From Climacium dendroides (lineage: Eukaryota; Streptophyta; Bryopsida; Hypnales; Climaciaceae), in the NCBI GenBank assembly GCA_950106755.1, contig OX467086.1, forward strand, positions 28,290,001 through 28,354,000: a DNA stretch of 64,000 nucleotides, given 5' to 3'. The notes below the pieces were generated by a model. That model worked only from the letters and a program-made list of their open reading frames with translations. It was not told the DNA's origin and did no database searches. This document shows positions 1-9,867 of the stretch, piece after piece. The position numbers were made by a program, and so were the translations under genes. Each line of letters begins with the position of its first letter. Position 1 is the stretch's first letter.

Positions 1-263
1 AGACAATATTCACGCACACAAACGTCTGTGCAGCACAATGATTGAGGAACAAGCATCTTGGGCGAAGCCTACCAATCTAAATTGAATGACTGAAGCCGCA
101 AACACACAAACATTTAAAAATAAAGAGCATGACTGTGATGGTTCATTCTTGAACCTCAAGGGAAAACCTCAACCTCTGAAGCTAAGACAATCCTCGAATG
201 CTTGAATCTTAATGAAGTAAAGAATGAAATGAAGCTTCAAATTATGAAAGTTATCTGGGATAG

Positions 264-1059
264 CTACAGATAGTGAGTTACGTGCTCAATGTACACCTTA
301 GGAGCGATCCACTTTCTAATGATGTCTTTGCGATTAGGAGAAACAGTGGTCTCCTCTTCCCACCACTTTGTAATAGTTTTCTTGTTTGAATCAAAAATTG
401 CACCCGACCGAACTCTTCTCAAATCCTGGAGCCAAAAAGCATCTTCTGAATTGTCGAGGAGAACTCTTCCAGCCAGTGCCTTCTTGATGTTCCTTCGATC
501 CACTCCGAGTAAGCCTGCCACCCCTTTCACTCCCCATTCCTGGTGCAACTGCTAGAGTGGTCACAATGTTTTTGGCCAGAAGTGATTTTGCTTTACGGAG
601 CCCCACTAGGTGAGCTTGTAAACCATCTTTGAAGCTACCCATAACCTCATGCCTTAGTTTCATAGCAGCAGGATTGGTCAAAAAAGGCGGAACAATGTGT
701 TTTAACACTGGCTGCCCTAAGAACTTCATGATAGTTAGATGCTGAACATCTGTGTCATGGTTCTTCAATTTCTTAACAGCGTACACGCCAATCTCTCGAG
801 CAAGAGTGGCATTGGTCCTCGCTATTTTTTTCGGGTCCAAACTAGAGAACTTTGGATCTACACTCTCGCTTCTCATGACACTAGATTCTACTGCAGCTCT
901 GGACTCATTCTTTTGTGCACGGCATCTACGGGTCCTCTCTCTATTGTCAACTTTGCGCTTCTCAACGTACCAAGCACGGTAATTGGAAGGTGACCCTGAA
1001 AAGTCTACCCTTTCTACTGTGGACTCGAAGTTCACAGATGTAGCAGTCGCCCCTTCCAT
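264..1059 (-). pseudogene. Broken coding remnant, probably TE-derived
   Basis: Two overlapping minus-strand frames join across a frameshift near 545-575. The first (1059 downward) is basic and Ser-rich near its N-terminus (residues about 35-60 contain VDNRERTRRCR), followed by a helical region. The second (548-264) contains GVDRRNIKKALAG and then WWEEETTVSPNRKDIIRKW. From memory, the VSPN-KD motif occurs near the N-terminus of a family of plant TE-associated proteins, but I cannot assign the family firmly. No catalytic domain is visible before the frame ends at 264. The frameshift and the lack of a downstream domain suggest a decayed copy. It could instead be a host gene with an intron that I misjudge. 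Confidence 0.4.
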
Positions 1060-1236
1060 TGGAACGACAGCAATTAGTTTTCAGTACTCCTAAACCTTAA
1101 ACCGTAGACCACCCTAAGAGAATTTGAAACCAACAGTTCAAGTCAAAGGCACTTAACCATGAAAGTTGATCCTAAGCCGTAATCCTAAAGGTTAATCTAC
1201 AAGTCCTACAGTTCAGATTCATGAGCCAGGCCTAAA

Positions 1237-1434
1237 CTATCGACGTTCACGTTTCGTTACGGGAGGATCGTTCACTGTAATCTCACGCCAGCGACACTTA
1301 TGCATTGGAAGTGGAGCTCTAGATGGAAGCATGGTCTGATCCCAAAGAAGCTGCTCGACAATTCTATCGTGTACAGTAAGAAGACGGATTGATTTCTGCA
1401 AGGACATGGACTTCTTGCATGAATCTACAGACAA
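1237..1434 (-). other. Possible upstream exon of the 0.26-1.06 kb remnant
   Basis: A short open frame of 65 codons lies on the same strand just upstream of the remnant ending at 1059. Its composition is protein-like (MSVDSCKKSMSLQKS near the start, WDQTMLPSRAPLPMHK later), but I recognise no motif. It could be a 5' exon of the same broken gene or chance. Confidence 0.15.
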
Positions 1435-1599
1435 TGCTACTGAACTTAAGTGTCGGGGGCTTTAAGGCGGTGTCCAAAAAATGTCCTCACCAACTGCTTC
1501 TTCTTCATGAAGAGAAATTCGCTTCAGAACATTCCACACTACCGTGCTCACTCGCTTCCATTTAGCATCCGGTTGCCTAGAATGAGGGTCACGGTAAGC

Positions 1600-2100
1600 A
1601 ACGGAGCTAGTGCTCTTCATCTCTCGCAATTCAACTCAAACTCCATTGAACTCAAACCGAAGCCGACTTAACTGAACCTTGCTAGTTGCAAAACAACAAA
1701 ATCCTAAATCATGCGCGGCTGACCTTGTGTGCAACATTCACCCTCAACTCAATTCAATCTCAACTTGGCTGAACTCAAGTTTGCTAGTTGCAAAACAAAG
1801 AAAGAGTAACCTTGCGCGGCTGACCCTTGCGCCAATGTATGTAGCGTTTACAACCAAGTGATGGAAATTCCAACGCTCAGAATTGAAAGCGCCAGCACGC
1901 AATCGGTGCAGAACGTTGCAACGTTCACCACATCTGTTGCACGCCGTTGGCTGATTTCCAAACCCTCCGCCCCAACTCGGCGGCAACTTTCAAAACACAA
2001 CGCCATGGCTGATTTTCAAACCCTACACCCCAACTCGGCGGCAACTTTCAAAACACAAGCAAAACAAAAACTTGGTGGTTGGATCCACTCTAAAGAGCTA
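1600..2100. repeat. Short imperfect tandem duplications
   Basis: Two pairs of near-copies are visible. GCTAGTTGCAAAACAA with a following CGCGGCTGACC recurs about 100 bp apart (about 1680 and 1783). CCCCAACTCGGCGGCAACTT recurs about 60 bp apart (about 1970 and 2028). No gene is recognised here or in 2100-2500. Confidence 0.55.
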
Positions 2101-2510
2101 TAATGACCGGATGTGCACATTCACTAGAATCGAGAAGACTCTGTCACGCTTTCTAATTCCCAATGTCACAGTACAGCGCTCATTCACTAGATGTCGCATC
2201 TTTCATCTAGTTTCATCCAATTCTTGGTAGCAACTAAGGGCCAAAAGGACTGGTTACACATTGTATTTTGTCCTTAATCCACTTAAGAAAATTCTTGAAT
2301 ACCACCATTTTTTAGAATAAGACCTATAGACTATATTTGCTTACATCTATTCAAAAAATTTGAGAGAATTCTAAAATGGCTCACTATAAAGTAGAAAAAA
2401 CCCCTCCAAAAAGGAGTGGTTACAGTCAACTTGGCTCCTATTAGCTTGCTTTCACCCACGTGCCCTCGCAAATTGTACATTACAAGCCACGCCCGACCCA
2501 TAGCTAGTTC

Positions 2511-2699
2511 TTAGCCATCAAACACACACAACGCCTTCAACACGTCTTCAGTCATGTGCATGTAGTTGACACATCGTTGCCAAAAAAACATATCTGAAAT
2601 GGTTACTGTCACATTATGTGAAGCAGTAGCTGGTCGCGATCCATTGGGTTCATTCCGTAGGGAAGCAAAGAAAATTAGTACACGTGGATGATCTTTCAA
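2511..2699 (-). pseudogene. hAT (DUF659-type) transposase fragment, central part
   Basis: The translated frame contains ISDMFFWQRCVNYMHMTED followed by a Leu-rich stretch ending VFDG. This matches the FW...LR..DG segment that follows the DUF659 domain in plant hAT transposases. A stop follows directly after DG. The upstream half of such a protein lies on the same strand at 6330-7440, so this is probably the downstream part of one hAT gene, separated from it by about 3.6 kb of inserted sequence that includes the CACTA element at 2978-5366. Confidence 0.4.
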
Positions 2700-3449
2700 T
2701 CACTCCAATACTCCTGTGAGTTTCACCAATCAATCCAACATGAGGAAATTACAAGCAAAGCGGGTTTTGTTAGTCACTATAAGTTGTCGGTGTCGGGTAG
2801 AGAGGCCTTGCCTTGGAAAATCGTGGGGAATCTAGCTGCAACTAGATTTGGCCCAGAATAATGAAAGAACTCCAATCAAATACTCTCATCATAAATATAT
2901 ACTCACAAATGCCCCATATAATGATATATAGGCCAAGTAGAGTAGCCTATTCTCATATAACTCCCATAATATGCTCACTACAACAATGGCAGTGTTTTAT
3001 GACTGCAGAATTATGACTAAGGATGACTGGTGACTACTTGCAGTCATATTCTTGAAGGCCAACACTTTGGGGAGAAATATGACTGCAAAATATGACTACT
3101 AGTCATTTTTACCCCTTGTACTTCATAAGTGTATACTATACGGCCATTAGGAATACCAAAGTACTTCATAGGGAACGTAGGGAACATGTTTGGGAACATT
3201 GAGTCATATTATCAATTATGTTTTCATAGTAGTGATTTTTGTTTTGTTTTGGGCAATTGAAGAAAAATACAGGCAATTCTAAAAAAAATATAAATAAGCC
3301 ATCATTTAAAATTTTGAAATCCTAGTCATCTACTTTTTCAAATTTTGAATCCTAATCACCACTTTTTTAGTGTTTTGAGACTCTAGCCATTATTTTTTTA
3401 GGGTTTTAGAACCCTAGCCACCACTTTTTAAGGTTTTGAAATCCTAACC

Positions 3450-3960
3450 GTCACTTCTTGTGGTTCTTCTTCCTTACCTTCTATTGTCTCTTAGCTCTCA
3501 TTTGTTGTTGCTTTTTGTTGCATTTCAACTCTTGTTTCTTGTTGCTCTTTACTTCATGTTTCTTGCTTCTTATTGTTGCATCTAAATTCTTTTTTTCTCT
3601 TGCATTGGAACTCTTTCTTCTTTTTAGTTCTTATTTTGTAATTCTTGCTTCTTATTTCTTCTTGTTGCATCTACACTCTCATTTCTTGTTGTTTCTTGTT
3701 ATGTCTTAATTGGTGCTTTTTGTTTCTTCTTGTGTCTTAGTTGTTGCTTCTTATTTCCTCTTGTGTCTTAACTGTTGCTTCTTATTTCCTCTTCTGTCTT
3801 AATTGTTACTTCATATTGTGTCTTAGTTGTTGTTTCTTGTTTTGTGTTTTTTCTTGCGTTTTAGTTGTTGTTTCTTATTTTTTGTTGTGTCTTAGTTGTT
3901 CCTTCTTATTTCTTGTTGCATCTTAACTTTTACTTCTTGTTATTTCTTAATACTTATCTT
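3450..3960. repeat. T/C-rich minisatellite inside the CACTA element
   Basis: A unit of about 31-33 bp resembling TTGTTGCTTCTTATTTCCTC plus TTGTGTCTTA repeats with drift for about 500 bp. The open frames across it are low-complexity (Leu/Cys/Phe) translations of the repeat and not genes. Confidence 0.75.
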
Positions 3961-4107
3961 TTTTTTCTTATTTCCTCCATCATCAATCTTATTCTTCCTA
4001 TCCTAAACTTGAGCTACATATTTTGTGTTGTTATAAGCCTTTGAAGGTTGAGCTTTGTTGTTCAATCACTAAAAATTAACCTCTCATTTCTTTAATTGTA
4101 TATGCAG

Positions 4108-4206
4108 GCACCAAAAGTTGAAACAAAGACATTGGAGGCTACTTACAACCCAATGAAGCCATCTTCACATTATTGTAAGGATTGTAGGCCTTATTGGATT
4201 GTGTGA
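4108..4206 (+). other. Exon-like fragment in the CACTA element
   Basis: After a pyrimidine-poor acceptor (TATGCAG) comes an open stretch that translates to a short peptide ending SHYCKDCRPYWIV and a TGA stop. An AATAAA signal lies about 40 bp further on. It looks like the last exon and 3' end of a small transcript, either a remnant of the parent element's gene or a captured host fragment. I do not recognise the protein. Confidence 0.25.
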
Positions 4207-4479
4207 ATGATTCATTGTGATATATATATTTTGTATTAGTGACTAATAAATGTCAATGAAGATAATTGTATTTGTTCTTGCATTCTCCTTCTTTAATATG
4301 ATTATCTCTCATACATCTCTAAAATCATATATTATGTATTCATTTTTAATTGCATGAGGTTTTTTATTCAATTGTCAAATCATTTTGATGTGTGATAGTT
4401 ATATATCATGTCCATTTAAAATGCATTAAAAATGTGATTGTAGTTAGTAATATGATTGACAAGAGTCGTATTCTACATC

Positions 4480-5085
4480 ATTCAAAAATATGATTCATGA
4501 GAATCATTTTTTACATTAACAAGAATATGACTCACCGCAGTCATATTCCACATTACTGCAAAATATGACTCACCCTAGTTATATTCCATATAACAAAAAA
4601 ATATGACTCATTGCAGTCATATTCCATGTTACTACAAAATATAACTGACCGCAGTCATATTCCGTATCACTGCAGAAAATGACTCACCGCAGTCATATTT
4701 CACGTCACTATAAAATATGACTCACCGCAAACATATTCCACATTACTGCAAAATATGATTCACCGCAGTCATATTCCACATCACTGCAAAATATGACTCA
4801 CCGCAGTCATATTCTACATTACTACAAAATATGACTCACCGCAGTCATATTTCACATCACTGCAAAATATGACTCACCGCAGTCATATTCCATGTTACTG
4901 CAAAATATGACTAATCACAGTCATATTCCATGTCATCAAAAAATATGATTCACTATAGTTATATTCCACGTCATCAAAAAATATGACTCATCGCAATCAT
5001 ATTCCACATCATCAAAAAATATGACTCATCGTAGTCATATTCCACGTCATCAAAAAATATAACGACACAGTAGTATTCCACGTAG
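4480..5085. repeat. 38-bp tandem array, each unit a small palindrome
   Basis: About 15 units of about 38 bp occur in tandem. The core of each is ATATGACT-CACCGC-AGTCATAT, an 8-bp inverted repeat around a 6-base loop, followed by a linker such as TCCACATCACTGCAAA. Later units have a shortened linker (TCCACGTCATCAAAAA). The same ATGACT/AGTCAT words appear at both ends of the host CACTA element. Confidence 0.88.
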
Positions 5086-6329
5086 GATTTTTTTATTTGC
5101 CCAGGCAACCCCCCAAAAAGTCACCCCCCCTTAGGATAGTCAAAGTATACGCCTAATTGGCATACTATGGCTAAAAATGGGTATTTATACCCTTCAACCC
5201 ATATGACTGCTAATATGTCTGATGTCTGAAGCGACTGCTTCTAAACGATTGGAGTCAGTCATATTCCGAGTCATCTACAGTGATTTCTGCGTGAGTCATA
5301 TTTTTTGATTTTATGACTCACTGCAGTCATATTTTGCAGTCATAAAACATTGCTTTTGTTGTAGTGGCTATAGAGTGTAAGAAAGTTTCACATGTTTGTA
5401 GAAAATGATAGAAGATACACCAAAACCTCTATAACTTCTCTTAAAAGAGTACCCGACACTAAAATGAGTGCCACAAAATCTTCACAACTCCAAGTCAAGA
5501 GTGTTATATCTCTCTGAAAAGCTAACAAGAATATCTACAAACCCTAAAAATCTCAAGTAAAACTAAGATACTTTCCAAATTCTACAGTCGTTCAAAGTTC
5601 ACTATTCACTATTCACAATTCAAAGGCAACTCCTCACTACTTTGTTTCCAAGTTCATAACTTCCTCATGCTAATTTCAAATTGAGCAAATGATATCTCTA
5701 TGAGAAGTTAACATTTCAATAAACAACTTCACCAAGTATCATGAGAAAATACTTCCTCACTATATAATTATGAGCCCTCGAAAGTTCAAACATCCCTCCC
5801 TCACTTCCTCAAGCATAACTTTTGTACAAAAACTCCAAATAGAGCGAGTGATAGGGTTTTGGAAAGACAAAAATATGAAGAACAACCTTCCAAAAATTTT
5901 ATAGCCAAAGTCTTCTTGTATAAAACACAATGACTCTCTAAAGTCACGATAGTTCCCAAGCAAACCTTGAGGAGGAGAAAGAAGACCTTCCACCTCATCC
6001 TCCACCTCACCCTCCATATCATCCACTTAAGCTAGTGGATTAAACCCGTACAAGTGCCATATGGACCACAATTTGTTCATTGGTTACTTCTTTTCTCCCA
6101 TAATCCTATCCTTATCTCCTACGTGGCCTTCTAATCTTCTAGAAGTCAATAGAAAAGTCAAACAAGCTTCACCTTTTCATTTAAACAACTTTAAATACAA
6201 ACTAAAAAATACCAAATGACTTCAAGTGTAAAAACAAACATTATAAACCCAAATAATTGTTTAATAGACGTAAAAAAGGTTGAGTCCAATCCGTATGGAT
6301 GGATTAGGCTCCCCAAAACCCCCCTCTAT

Positions 6330-7440
6330 TTCAACAAGAAGTATTTATTTCTACATAATGTACGTATAAACAACACAACACTGGTTTGGACTCAGCTCGC
6401 GAAAAGCAGACATGATTGCATGATGGTTCCGAACTTATTGGCACAATCTTTTTGCTCTTTCAATTAAATCTTTGAATTCCAAAATTTTAGTCCAATCTTC
6501 CAGTAGGAGATCCAATGCATGTGCCATGTAGCCTTGCTTGAAAATGTGCGGGTATGTTAAAATAATATTGTCCAGTGCCCCAAGCATGTTTGCTACATTA
6601 TCTGTACAAACTTGAGTCACATATTTGGGACCCACCTTCTCAATATAAACTTTCATTTGGTCCGCTATGTAGCACATGGTTTTTTTTGTGCGGTAGTGTC
6701 ATTGGATCCCAAGAATACATTATCTGTGGGGCATGACATCATTACATTCATGAGAGGCCTCCTGTTCACATCATCCCAACCATCGTTGTATATCAACACT
6801 TCGTAATGCTTGACTGCAAAACCAACCTTGGCTTCTCAATTTGCAACCTCTTTGGTTCAATTATATTAGTCTTGAACTGATGATAAGAAGGTGGACTGTA
6901 TTCAAAACTTGCCACAGAGGTTGCCCTAACCGCCTCGATGAAGGCTGCATTCCTTGCCACATTAAATGGTACATTTTCTTTAAAGAAAAAACTTACCCAC
7001 TTCTCATCCAACTCCTTCCTTTTTGCAATGTTGAATGCGTCTAACATGCGTTGCTGACGTAATGGCCCAGATCTTGTAGAATTTGATGCAGCAAGACTAT
7101 TGGACGTGCATAAAGGATCATTCCCTTCGGAGAGGTTTGCTCTTTCTTCCAATCCCCCAACCGTCGCTCCATTTTGGACAGATTGGCTTGAACTTGCAAC
7201 TGTTGGTACTGTAGATGGACCACTTGGAATTGATTGTTCTTCATACATGTCTTCAGGGTTCATTTGTAGCGGGACCAAATTTGCACAATTGGCAAACTTA
7301 AGTCGCACTAGTCAAGGCATGCTACGACATATCGACCTCTCCGTCTTTGTGCCATACCCAAAATGTGCAAAAGCGCGCTCACATTTGTAGTTGAATGTCC
7401 CATTGCAAAAAATACAAGTCACTTTAGTACCATTCTCTGT
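6330..7440 (-). pseudogene. hAT transposase remnant (BED-like finger and DUF659)
   Basis: Read on the minus strand, a BED-like zinc finger comes first (VTCIFCNGTFNYKCERAFAH, about 7430-7365). A TGA then interrupts the frame near 7310. Next comes a 171-residue stretch with FFFKENVPFNVARNAAFIEA and a YSPPSY motif, the usual start of DUF659. Further on, NDGWDDVNRRPLMNVMM and CTDNVANMLGALD plus HALDLLLED are the characteristic DUF659 motifs, in frames shifted relative to each other near 6680 and 6790. FVRNHHAIMSAFRE follows near 6410. The family are cut-and-paste hAT transposases acting in the nucleus. With two frameshifts and a stop this copy is dead. The C-terminal dimerisation region is missing here; a possible continuation is at 2511-2699. 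Confidence 0.7.
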
Positions 7441-7775
7441 GAAATTGTACCACGGTTCCCATTCTTTTGTTTGCTTTCGTTAAGTTCCCATTCGTACACA
7501 TATAATTTCAAATGCCTTGAAGTTCCTCCTTCTTCGTGTTTAGGGTTAAAAAACTATAATCCACAGGGCAAGGTAATGGTAACAACAGTTAGCACTAGTC
7601 CACTGCTTGAACTGATTTTGACATCACCTTAGCAGCAAACCAAGGCAATTTGCCACCCAAGTAGATTCACAAGGAGCTCAAAATGAATTGAGGTCCAAGA
7701 GACAGAGGCAAGGTGACAAATGTAGGGAATGCGGGACTATTTCGAACCATATATACTTACTGAACCACTTAGGCA

Positions 7776-8035
7776 TGGGCGTGGATGCCATCGTAGGCAG
7801 GGCGCGGACGTGGGGAGTGAAAATGCAAAGAACTTGGGGACGTCAGGGCGCGGACTCCAAGTCAGGGCGCGGACTTCAGGTCAGGGCGCGGACGTGTCTC
7901 CACACCAACATAGGCGGGCTTTTCAAGGCCTCTGACATGGATCCTTCCTTTTCATGGAAGAGGCGGAAGTCAACAATTAAATGTTGCCAACTCTTACTTT
8001 AGATTTGGACAAGGAATTCAAAGTCAAATTCCAAA
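7776..8035. repeat. GC-rich direct repeat, left copy
   Basis: The sequence contains GGGCGCGGACG followed by GGAGTGAAAATGCA, several units of TCAGGGCGCGGACTCCAAG, and then GGCTTTTCAA and a stretch ending GAGGAGTTCAACTACC. The same order recurs at about 9061-9450. The two copies flank about 1 kb of minisatellite DNA and may be the ends of a small non-autonomous element. Open frames here are translations of the GC repeat. Confidence 0.6.
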
Positions 8036-8039
8036 ATGA

Positions 8040-8800
8040 GGAGTTCAACTACCGAATATTTGCAAAAGACTACATGTCCCTTCTTGTGGCAAAACTTCTT
8101 GTCGTATACATCCTCAAATACTTCAAAATTGGTTCAAATCAATAAGCATTGAAGGATGGACACTTGAGATCCAAAATTCTTGGATGTTCATATTAAATTT
8201 TGTTTTCCTTTGCTAAAACAAATGATTCCTTTTGTAAAGGCTTTTTTAATAAAGTTTGGCTCATCTAGGATTTACGTTCAAAGAATTTTTTTTTTGAGAA
8301 TAATTGCTACAAGAGTACAAGGAATTGCTTTTCTAATTCAACCTACAAGTTCTATTTTTTGGGATTCATGTGGAAGGATCCATTTTTGTGAGTTCATGGT
8401 ACAAGGGGTTCTCATTTAATTCAACCTACAAGTTATATTTTTTTGGATTCAGGTGGAGGGATCCATTTTAGTGAGTTTTTGGTACAAGGGGTTCTTCTTT
8501 AATTCAACCTAAAATTTATATATTTTTGGATTCATGAGGAGGGATCCATTTTTGTGAGTTTTTGGTACAAGGGGTTCTTCTTTAATTCAACCTACAATTT
8601 ATATTTTTTTGGATTCATGTGGAGGGATCCCCATTTGTGTGAGTTCTTAGTACAAGGGATTCTTTTTTAATTCAACCTAAAAGTTAAATTTTTTTGGATT
8701 CATGTGGAGGGATCCTTTTTTGTGAATTCTTGATAAAATGGATTTTTTTTCTAAGGGACTTACAAGTTACATTTTTTTGGATTCATGTGGAAAGTTTCAT
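8040..8800. repeat. 83-bp minisatellite and its unique flank
   Basis: From about 8330 to 8790, five to six copies of a unit of about 83 bp carry AATTCAACCTACAAGTTA, GGATTCATGTGGAGGGATCC and GGTACAAGGGGTTCTT. The preceding 250 bp (CTTCTTGTGGCAAAACTTCT and AATACTTCAAAATTGGTTCA) and the minisatellite recur at 37625-38130, so this is a dispersed repeat family. No coding capacity is convincing. Confidence 0.75.
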
Positions 8801-9060
8801 TTCCATAAATCTTTCCTACCACTAATTCGTAGAAAATGCAAACTATAAGAGTACCATTTTTATATAGGTAGCTTCTGCAAGGGATTAATTAAATATCTTT
8901 GGGGCATAATTTTTAAAAGTTTATATTTTTTAATTCAAGTTTGAAATTGTATTGTTTTAGATGCCCGTGTGAAGTATTTTTTTTAGGTTCATCGTAAATG
9001 TTTGTTATTTATAGAGAGATACAAATGCTTCGTCCCAAACTTCTTTAGGCTGAATTGGGG

Positions 9061-9450
9061 GTGTAGGGGCGCGGTAGCCGGGCGCGGACGCAAGGAGTGA
9101 AAATGCACCAAGGACTAGGAACTTGGGATCGTGCATCTAAATCAAGGATGTCAAGGCGCGGACTCCAACTCAGGGCGTGGACACAAGATAGGGCGCGGAC
9201 TGCAGGTCAGGGCGCAGATTCTAGGTCAGGGCAAGGACTTCTTGGCGCGGACTCCAAGTCAGAGCGCGAACTCCAGGGCAAGGCGCGAACATGTTTGCAC
9301 ATCAACATGGGCGGCTTTTCAAATGCACTTGGGCCTCTGACATGGGATCCCTCCTTTTCATGGAAAGGGGGGAGTCAACCATTAAATGCTACCAATTCTT
9401 ACATTAGATTTCGACAAGTAATTGAAAGTCAAATGCCCAAATGAGGAGTT
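9061..9450. repeat. GC-rich direct repeat, right copy
   Basis: This is the counterpart of the block at 7776-8035. It has the same lead-in (GGAGTGAAAATGCA), a longer run of GGTCAGGGCGCGGACT-like units of about 20 bp, the same GGCGGCTTTTCAAATGC segment and the same ending (GAGGAGTTCAACTACC). The same GC-rich unit appears in degenerate, reverse-complement form at about 42275-42380. Confidence 0.6.
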
Positions 9451-9714
9451 CAACTACCCATAGAACGGGAAGATATTCATACTAATCAGTATTAATCCTT
9501 CATTTAATCATGGCTTTCGGCTCATGTACTAATACAACCAGCCCAAGCCTAATACCATAAATTGAAATCAGCCCATAGCCTTCAAATTGTAAAGCCATTC
9601 AGTTTAAATCCTTTCAATTTTAAAGAAACCGGTTATAAACTGTACAACAATAATTTCAATCAGCTAGAAATACTAAACTTTTAGTGTAATGTTGGTTTGA
9701 AATTAAATTGCTTA

Positions 9715-9766
9715 TCCTTAGCAGGATTCGAACCTAGTAACCCACCAACCATTTAGTGGCTAAGGA
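9715..9766 (-). other. tRNA-like sequence lacking an anticodon arm
   Basis: On the minus strand TCCTTAGC at one end can pair with GCTAAGGA at the other like an acceptor stem. The interior holds an A-box-like segment and a good B box (AGGTTCGAATCCT). Only about 52 bases separate the ends, too few for a full tRNA. It is most likely a SINE head or a decayed tRNA copy. Confidence 0.35.
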
Positions 9767-9867
9767 TTCACCCTTCCAACATATCAAATCCTAATAAAAA
9801 TAAAAGGAAATGGTATGTTGGAGGGGTTTCCTATCTACACAAACATTCAAACATATTGAAAAAACAT

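Larger units (their letters stand above)
2978..5366. mobile_element. Non-autonomous CACTA (EnSpm-type) DNA transposon
   Basis: The left end reads CACTACAACAATGG and then GTGTTTTATGACTGCA. The right end, read in reverse complement, is CACTACAACAAAAGCAATG and then TTTTATGACTGCA, giving terminal inverted repeats of about 33 bp. The bases next to the ends are GCT on both sides (2975-2977 and 5367-5369), the 3-bp target duplication expected for CACTA elements. No transposase is encoded. The interior holds a T/C-rich minisatellite (3450-3960), a small exon-like piece (about 4108-4205) and a large palindromic tandem array (4480-5085). Copies of the ATGACTGCA motif sit just inside both ends, as subterminal repeats do in this superfamily. 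Movement would need a transposase from another copy. Confidence 0.88.

Noticed and set aside
3458..3926. Leu/Cys/Phe-rich open frames that look like membrane proteins
   Set aside because: They are translations of a T/C-rich minisatellite; no conserved motif and no frame consistency between units.
4480..5085. CRISPR-like array of regularly spaced repeats
   Set aside because: Units are contiguous variants of one 38-bp sequence with no unique spacers, and the array lies inside a CACTA transposon of a plant genome.
5760..6026. Acidic minus-strand frame near 5.9 kb
   Set aside because: Two overlapping frames of similar length, low-complexity Glu-rich start, no splice or family support.
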